Origin: Tribonema minus
Lineage: Eukaryota > Sar > Xanthophyceae > Tribonematales > Tribonemataceae
DNA: 64,000 nucleotides
Reading direction: 5' to 3'
Assembly (NCBI GenBank): GCA_017506865.1
Contig: JAFCMP010000160.1
Location: 1 to 64,000, forward strand
The notes below the pieces were generated by a model. It saw only the letters and a list, made by a program, of their open reading frames with translations. It did not search any database and had not been told where the DNA came from. Made by a program: the position numbers and the translations under genes. Below are positions 58,701-64,000 of this stretch, in pieces. Position 1 is the first letter of the stretch. Every line of letters starts with the position of its first letter.

Positions 58701-61700
58701 AGTGACTTGTGCATGCCACTTGTCGTTATTTCACGGGCCTGGCTGCCTGCTCAGGGCAACGTCAGTGCTCAGCACTGCCTCAATTGTTGTTTACTGTGTG
58801 TATGCGGATAGCTAGGGCCTGATCATAACCTCAATATTTCCCTTGGACGCTGTTCTTTGTCTGCCGCGTGTGTGCAGTTGCGTAGTGAACGAGGCCACCT
58901 TGACCGGGGAGAGCATCCCGCAGATGAAGGAGGGGTTCGTCAGGTGGGCCATATCCCTTTCTGCGTGAACCTCTGTCACTGCATATCAGCACACACGAGC
59001 ATCACTTGAAGTGCACGGTCTGTGCGCTGCTCAGCTTGAAGTTGCAGCTTCATGCGCTGCTCCACCTGAAGTCTAGTGCGTCGCACATTACAATGCGGCA
59101 CTGTACCTCAGAACAATCAATCATACCAGAAGCACTATGAATAATTTGCGCATTGATAGACCTGCCATCATCGATGCTGACCAAAATGTGGTTGAAAGCG
59201 AGCGACAAGGCGTTCTCGATATAAATGGTGCAAACTCAAGGCGCGGAGCACCGCAACGTGCACATTCACTAATTCTTTTCTTGTATTTATTGGTTCATTC
59301 ATTCATTCCAGGTCCACAATACCAGATGGCTTAATCTCAAGCCGGAACACCGCAATGTGCACGTGCTGTTGGCTGCATCGAGCTCATTCACTAATGCTTG
59401 CATTCATTTATTCATTCATCCAATAATTCTTTTGTTTATTCACAGGTCCGCAATTCCAGATGGCGAGAAGCTTGATCTTAAGGCAGGGCACCACAAGGTG
59501 CACGCGCTGTTTGGCGGGACGAAACTGCTGACGGCTGAGGGTCACCAAGAAGCGCACACCGGTCCCGGCGAAGTCGATCTGGATGGGGAGCCTGACGAGA
59601 CCTTAGAGGAGGTGATATTTACGCATCAAGCCATTGCACTATGCACACATGATTCCGTTAAAACGTCACTGGTAAGATGTCACTACTAGTAGTATAAGTG
59701 CACAAGGGACCCGCCGAAGGCTGCCAAGATGGGGAGCCTGACGAGACCTTAGAGGAGGTGATGCAATATGCAAAAGCCATTGCAATATGCACCAATGGGT
59801 CATCAACGTCACTCAGAATATGATAGTTCTAGCAGTTACAGATACGGCATCATTAATGTCACTGATACGATTATACTTCGAGTAGTACAAGTGCACAAGG
59901 GGCAGGGCCAAGTCGACTTTGATGGGGAGCCTGATCTAGCTTAGAGAAGGTACAATACGCATCAAGCCGTTGTAGTATGTATGCATATACGTTTCCTCAA
60001 CGTCACTAATGAGATGATAGCAACAGAAACGCACATGGGGCCTGGCGAAGTCGGCCTTGATGGGGAGCCTGACGAGGGCATACAGGAGGTGATATGCATA
60101 AAGTCATTGCAGTATGCACGCATGGTTCCATAACGCCATTAGTAAGATGATAGTAGTAGAAGTGCACAAGGGACCTGCCGAAGGCGTTTTTGGTGGGGAA
60201 CCTGATGAGAGTGAGGAGGTAAACTGCATCGAGATTTTGCAATTCGTGGATGATATTATCTGTTATTGTGCGCCCAGCGAAAACCGGCAGCCGAATTCAT
60301 GGGAGGCACCCGTGGCACACTGACAAGCGCGTCGTCAAAGCGTCCTTGGCAGCATGCTTCAGTTGAGGGGGGGCGGGGGGGGGGGGGGGGTTGACACTGC
60401 GGCGTCCGAACAAGTGGAGGCCCTGCTCCACTCGAGGGCCACTTGAGGACCCCGCTTCACTTGTGTTGAGGCAATCTGAGGGCCACTCGAGGGCCACCTG
60501 AGGCCCCCGCTCCACTTGTTCCAACGCCGCAGTGCCCCCCCCCCCCCCCCCCCTGCGCGAAGCGAAGCACGCTGCCAAGGACGCTTTCACGACGCGCTTG
60601 TCAGTGTGCCACGGGTGCCTCCCATGGGTGCGGCTGCCGGTTCTGCTGGGCGCTCAACGACGAAAAACCTCGTCGGATTGGCCTCCGAGCATGCAGCACG
60701 AAAGAGAATTTCAATCACCTGAAAGCTGGCACTTTGCCGCAGCTGTTGCTGGGCGCTATGTCCCGCCTGTTCATATCTACGCAGGTGGCACTCGATCGTG
60801 TACTGCCCGCCCATCTCTGTCAGTGCCTTGCCGCCTCCGCTGACCCTGGCCGGGCGTTCCAACAACTCCGTAGCATCTACATCACTCAGCAACCCTCCGC
60901 ATTGATGCACGCCTTAGCCTTAGGGTTAGGGTTACGCAGCGCGCTGTTGATCAATCTGTGCGAGAGTTGCTTGCGTGCAACCTTAAACTGCGCCGCGTCG
61001 CGCTTGGCGAACCCGCTCTATGTATGATTCATAGATGCCGCAGCATGAGGTGGTGAGGGCTGCCTGGCGAATCACTCGCGCGTGGAGTAAATGCACGCAT
61101 TCATTGAATCCATTGATGGAAATCTGCAGCATGAGGTGATGTCAGATGAGGGCTGCCTGGCATACATACTGCGTACCGGCCTATCGCTCATGCGTGCAAT
61201 GAATTCATCCATTTCACATATTGACCAATTCATATCATGTATTGTTTCGACTCGTTCACGCCGCAGCATGAGGTGACGCCAGACGAGGGCTGCCTGGCAT
61301 ACGTGCTGCGCACCGGCTTCAGCTCGAGTCAGGGGAAGCTGGTGCGCATGATCGAGGGCAGCACAGAGACGGTGAGATAGTGTGCCCAACTTCGATTTCA
61401 ATTTGAAAAATGTCAACTTCAATTTGAAGTTCTCAGTTTGTGGATGTATATTGCTGTATTGGTTGCAAGGTCTCGTACTTTGTCAGAGCATGATGGAGGG
61501 CAGCACAGAGACGGTGATGACACAAGTTCAACTTCAATAACAATTGCCCGGTGAAGGTTTCTTGCAGTGCATTTACTGATGACAGGGCATTCATGGTGCA
61601 TTTGTGCTGTAGCACACAATCTGTTGTCCCATGATTGAGGGCAGCACAGAGACGGTGAGATCGCGTGCCCAGCTTCGATTTCAATTTGAACAACTTCACC

Positions 61701-64000
61701 TTCAAATTGAAGTTCTCAGTTTGTGGATGTTTATTGCTGGATTTGGTTGCAAGATCTCGTGCTTTGTTAGAGCATGATGGAGGGCAGCACAGAGATGGTG
61801 ATGACACAAGTTCAACTTCAAACTGAAATGGCTGTGAAGGTATTTCGCAGAACTTTTAAAACTAATGACAGGGCATTCATGGTGCATTTGTGAGGTAGCA
61901 CACAATCTGTAGTCCCGTGGCTGAGGGCAGCACGGAGACGGCGAGAGCGTGTGCTCAACTTCAACTTGACTTTGAAGTGCGCAGTTGGTGGACGTGCATT
62001 GCAGTGTTGGTTGCAAAGGCTCGTACCCATGTTAGAGCATGATTGAGGGCAGCACAGAGACGGTGAGTACACAATGTCAACATAAATATACACTGACCGG
62101 TGTCATGGGATTTTGCAGTGCGTTCAGGGTCGAGCACTCATGGTGCGTTTTTGATGTAGCACACACTGTGAAGCATGCAACTCACAGCGCCGGGCCAGCG
62201 TGAATCATATTTGCAGCAGAGACGCTTGCTTCACACGCACACGAAGTGGGAAAGCATTTCGTGCATGTATTGCCCGCAACACAGGCTCGTGCCCTACATC
62301 TTACTCATACTTGTACTCAAAGACTTACATACTCATTCCTGACCGCTGCCGCAGGTGCGCATGGACACCATGGTGCAGGAAGACTCACCATACCCCTGCG
62401 CATGCCTGTAGTCAAAGTCTCACTCACTCAAAAACTCACTCGTTTTCGTTGCTGATCGTTGCCGCAGGTGCGCACGGACACCATGGCGAAGGAAGACTCA
62501 TGCCCAACACTCCGCCTCATGCCTGTACTCAAAGACTCATTCACTCAGAAACTCACTTGTACTCGTTGCTGATTGCTTTCTGAAATGCCTGTACTCAGAG
62601 ACTCAATCACTCAAAGACTCACTTGTACTCGTTACTGATCGCTGCCGCAGGTGCGCACAGACACTCGCGACACCTCCCTGCTGCTGCTCCTGCTGCTGGT
62701 GTTTGCCGTCAGCGCGAGCGCGTATGTGCTGCGGGAGGGTATGAAAGAGGTATGTTTCCCCAATTTACTTGCCCCATGTCGTGGCGCCGTGGGATGGCAC
62801 CATTCTCGGGACTGATGTACATGGCGTTATGTTGCGTGGGGTGTGTGAAACGCTTAAGGTTAGAAGAATTGTACCATAGCCATCTGTGTGCTGCGCGAGG
62901 GCATGAAAGAGGTACGTCACCCACAAATAATGCAGACCAGTGACGCACATCACGACCAGTTGCGTATCTTGGAGGTATGTACATCGGAGTATACACTTGT
63001 GTTGATAAGGTGCCTTGAAAATCACACCACTCGTGTTTGCCGCACACTCTTTGCCGTGCAGGGCATCAAAATGAGCCAATACCAGGTGCTGCAAGTTCTT
63101 TTTTCGTCACTTTGTGACAAGCAGTACTGTGAGTGCTTCACCATGTATGCAAGTTGTGGTGCGTATTAATCAAACAAGTTGTACTCCCTGCTCCCCCCCC
63201 CCCCCTGTGCACGGCAACAAGATGAGCCAGTACCAGCTGCTGCTGCGCTATTGACACCATGTTATCTGAATTAGCTTGAGAAGAGGTGCTGTGAGCACTT
63301 TTTTGTGTCTGCAAATCATGGTGCGTGTTCATCAAACAAGTTGTACTCCCTGCTTCCCCCCCCCCCCCCCGGTGCAGCGCATCAAAACGAGCCAGTACCA
63401 GCTGCTGCTGCACTGTTGACACCATGTCTTAAATATATTACAGTGGAGTACTGTGAGCGCTTTACGATGTATGCAAGTTGTGGTGTGTGTTGATAAAAAA
63501 CATTGCATTCACTGCGTTATTTTCCTTATGGGGCAGGGCAACAAGATGAGCCGGTACCAGCTGCTGCTGCTGCTTTTGCACATGCATACCTGCTTGCAGT
63601 ACAAGAAACAGCGATGCTCAACTGACATCCGTACTGCACCACCGCATTAGTACGCAGGTGGCGCAATCACGAGTCGCCCAGTGAGGCACCCCTCACGCCT
63701 ACTCGCGTTCGCCTCAAACATGCAGTACCTGGAAAGCACATCACGACCAAATGCACATCCTGAAAGAAAAATAATACTTCATATTTTGAATTATCCGGTG
63801 TACACCTACCGAAGAAATGCCTCAAATACAACTCGTGTTTACCGTCCGTTCTCTATGGTGCAGGGCAACAAGATGAGCCGGTACCAGCTGCTGCTGCACT
63901 GCATGCTGATCATCACCAGCGTCATACCGCCGGAGCTGCCGATGCAGATGGCGCTGGCCGTCAACAGCTCGCTGCTCACACTCATGAAGATGCACGTGTT
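46707..64000 (+). CDS. P5A-type ATPase (Spf1/ATP13A1 family), first 13 exons, continues beyond the window
   Basis: P5A ATPases are ER membrane transporters that remove misinserted transmembrane helices. Exons: 46707-46856, 48844-48967, 50993-51144, 52331-52558, 53604-53792, 55043-55156, 56962-57062, 58408-58467, 58878-58943, 59446-59611, 61267-61371, 62651-62749 and 63864 to the window end. Phases join at every border and give about 563 residues. Recognisable parts in order: a TM segment ([18 protein letters not shown]), [54 protein letters not shown], the actuator loop LTGES in exon 9, [23 protein letters not shown], a hydrophobic TM segment, and the P5A signature PPELPM in exon 13. The DKTGT phosphorylation site must lie outside the window. 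Introns 1-12 range from about 0.4 to 2.0 kb and mostly carry exon-edge arrays. Confidence 0.9.
48180..48843 (+). repeat. Array of four decayed copies of P5A exon 2 start in intron 1
   Basis: Copies begin near 48190, 48345, 48510 and 48671 and the exon itself at 48844, a spacing of about 150-175 bp. Each has a degenerate form of CAGTGCTTTGAAAC.ATTGGAGACCAGTAT and GATGCGCTGCTGCGGGC, followed by TTGCTGAGCACTGTTG. The copy nearest the exon is most similar to it. Copies contain frameshifts and stops, so they are not exons. Confidence 0.85.
50395..51530 (+). repeat. Exon-edge copies on both sides of P5A exon 3
   Basis: Upstream, the acceptor region CTCAGCA(G)CA.CGGCAGTGGACGCAGC recurs near 50400, 50583 and 50762 before the exon at 50993. 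Downstream, the exon tail GTGCTGGTCATACTGCTACAGGTG and variants recur near 51195, 51245, 51430 and 51500. Several downstream copies keep the GT donor. Confidence 0.8.
51790..52785 (+). repeat. Tandem array around P5A exon 4
   Basis: Units of about 170 bp start near 51820 (poor), 51990 and 52161, each with CAGGTGTGGAGCG.CTCCTTC.GCTGCTGGGTGC, GCTAGAC.CCCGTACTTCAA and CATGACTGACGCATG; the last two are nearly identical. The real exon starts at 52331. Downstream, GTATGTATACGACGCCAGGCAGAACTGCTTCATCAAGGTGAGC recurs in part near 52590-52645 and 52705-52770. Confidence 0.85.
52846..54205 (+). repeat. Arrays flanking P5A exon 5
   Basis: Five copies of the exon start (GTGC.AAACGG.GCTGCCGG.GTCGCAT.TTCGGGA and GGGCTGCCG.GCGCTGCTG) lie near 52858, 52987, 53112, 53277 and 53415 before the exon at 53604. 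After the exon, three copies of its tail (TACCGGCAGCAGCTG.TCAGCCCGCTCA.CATCTTCC) follow near 53858, 54000 and 54145, two of them with the donor region GGTGAGC. Confidence 0.85.
54705..55560 (+). repeat. Arrays flanking P5A exon 6
   Basis: Before the exon, segments near 54712-54760, 54795-54810 and 54880-54925 repeat the TTGCTCTGGCT..., CAGGG.C.GTGGCT and TTGGACGATTACTGGCGCTA parts of the true acceptor region at 55010-55080. After the exon, its tail (GTGGTG.TGC.GC..CT.AAGAGCATACAGACACTGAAGGTG) recurs near 55212, 55338 and 55512. Confidence 0.8.
56565..56930. repeat. C-tract cluster before P5A exon 7
   Basis: Runs of 9 to 23 C residues occur at 56574-56585, 56788-56800, 56847-56875 and 56904-56927, separated by sequence related to GATGAATCATT or TGGCATTCATC. 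The tracts probably arise by slippage and lie inside intron 6 close to the acceptor, so assembly errors here are likely. Confidence 0.7.
57063..57600 (+). repeat. Four decayed copies of the P5A exon 7 tail in intron 7
   Basis: The exon end ACAGATGAACTGCTGCCCGGAGACCTGTTTTCGCTCAGGTGTGTGCTT recurs in parts near 57145-57190, 57310-57350, 57427-57472 and 57548-57590, with the donor GGTGTGTGC kept in most, and each is followed by a copy of the intron start. Unit length is about 120-165 bp. Confidence 0.85.
58220..58760 (+). repeat. Copies of P5A exon 8 edges
   Basis: Upstream, about 58243-58300 repeats the GTACTTGCTCATGAGCGCTGCTG and GGCAGGCGCGG acceptor area. Downstream, CGCGGACCTGGTGCCTTGCGACTGCCTGCTCCTGAGGG appears in part near 58548-58590 with shorter copies near 58655-58675 and 58735-58760. 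Confidence 0.75.
59290..60235 (+). repeat. Copies of P5A exon 10 start and tail
   Basis: Before the exon, about 59295-59375 repeats ATTCATTC, AGGTCC(A/G)CAAT(A/T)CCAGATGG and CACCGCAATGTGCACG. After the exon, the tail GATGGGGAGCCTGACGAGACCTTAGAGGAGGTGAT recurs near 59733, 59920, 60060 and 60190, each with the intron-start sequence (ATGC..CAAGCCATTG.A.TATGCA) after it. Confidence 0.85.
60350..60570. repeat. G-tract/C-tract inverted repeat in P5A intron 10
   Basis: A G-tract at 60367-60390 with CACTGCGGCG.CCGAACAAGTGGAG after it faces a C-tract at 60535-60554 preceded by CTCCACTTGTTCCAACGCCGCAGTG. The arms are about 60 bp each and roughly complementary, including GGACGCTTT and AGCGTCCTTGGCAGC outer parts (60340 and 60575). 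The middle has repeated GAGGGCCAC(T/C)(T/C)GAGG. It may be a small inverted-repeat element. Confidence 0.65.
61030..62070 (+). repeat. Arrays flanking P5A exon 11
   Basis: Two copies of the start (GCAGCATGAGGTG..., GAGGGCTGCCTGGC) precede the exon near 61035 and 61127. After it, the tail ATGAT.GAGGGCAGCACAGAGACGGTGA recurs near 61490, 61633, 61780, 61920 and 62040, alternating with long copies of the intron start (TTCAATTTGAA... and GTTTGTGGATGT). This is the longest array in the window. Confidence 0.85.
62335..62930 (+). repeat. Copies of P5A exon 12 edges
   Basis: The acceptor and exon start GCTGCCGCAGGTGCGCA.GGACAC recurs near 62347, 62459 and at the true exon (62651), with ACTCA-rich sequence between. 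After the exon, the tail GTGCTGCG.GAGGG.ATGAAAGAGGTA recurs near 62886-62913. Confidence 0.8.
63050..63600 (+). repeat. Four decayed copies of P5A exon 13 start in intron 12
   Basis: The exon start GGGCAACAAGATGAGCC.GTACCAGCTGCTGCTG appears in full or in part near 63060, 63212, 63378 and 63535, before the exon at 63864. Copies contain C-tracts and ATTCATCAAACAAGTTGTACTCCCTG between them. The copy at 63535 is nearly identical to the exon, including the upstream GGGCAGG acceptor-like area. Confidence 0.85.

Noticed and set aside
1-64000. tRNA, rRNA or other structured RNA genes
   Set aside because: I looked for T-loop and other conserved RNA signatures by eye and found none that I could support.

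Overview
The window is nuclear DNA of a eukaryote, most likely a unicellular alga. Its cellular genes are broken into short exons with GT-AG introns. The NFU gene carries a hydrophobic N-terminal presequence followed by a Phe-containing cleavage region and a spacer, which suggests a complex (secondary) plastid. CCCTAA/TTAGGG-type motifs are scattered through introns and intergenic DNA. I cannot name the species.

Layout. 1-4.7 kb holds subtelomere-like degenerate repeats and no convincing gene. 4.7-10.5 kb holds a five-exon NFU iron-sulfur scaffold gene, with a TIR-bounded element in its last intron. 12.0-20.0 kb is a gene with a C-terminal ING-type PHD finger. 21.8-23.6 kb (minus) is a decayed BTB-BACK-MATH-like gene. 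24.0-28.7 kb is a diverged segmental copy of the PHD gene in which a C2H2 finger sits where the PHD finger should be. 28.9-44.7 kb is an integrated Polinton-like virus (PLV)/virophage-type element. 44.7-45.9 kb (plus) is a truncated second copy of the BTB-BACK-MATH-like gene, inverted relative to the first. 46.7 kb to the window end is the first 13 exons of a P5A-type ATPase (Spf1/ATP13A1 family).

The viral element encodes a TV-Pol-like polymerase fused to an origin-binding-protein-type helicase, a tyrosine recombinase, an rve (DDE) integrase, a major capsid protein, a penton-like minor capsid protein, a packaging ATPase and several unassigned proteins. It is decaying: the polymerase-helicase and capsid genes each have a stop plus a frameshift, both integrases are frameshifted, and the first gene has a 19-nt duplication and a nested MITE-like insertion. 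The ATPase, penton and several small genes remain open. Its left side is rich in repeats; its right side stops abruptly inside a small ORF at the junction with host-type sequence.

A second striking feature is in the introns. Nearly every intron of the P5A-ATPase and NFU genes holds a tandem array of decayed copies of the neighbouring exon edge, often with its splice site. Intron growth here appears to proceed by repeated tandem duplication across exon-intron junctions. All exon structures are my own reading from splice signals, phase continuity and family similarity; no search was run.
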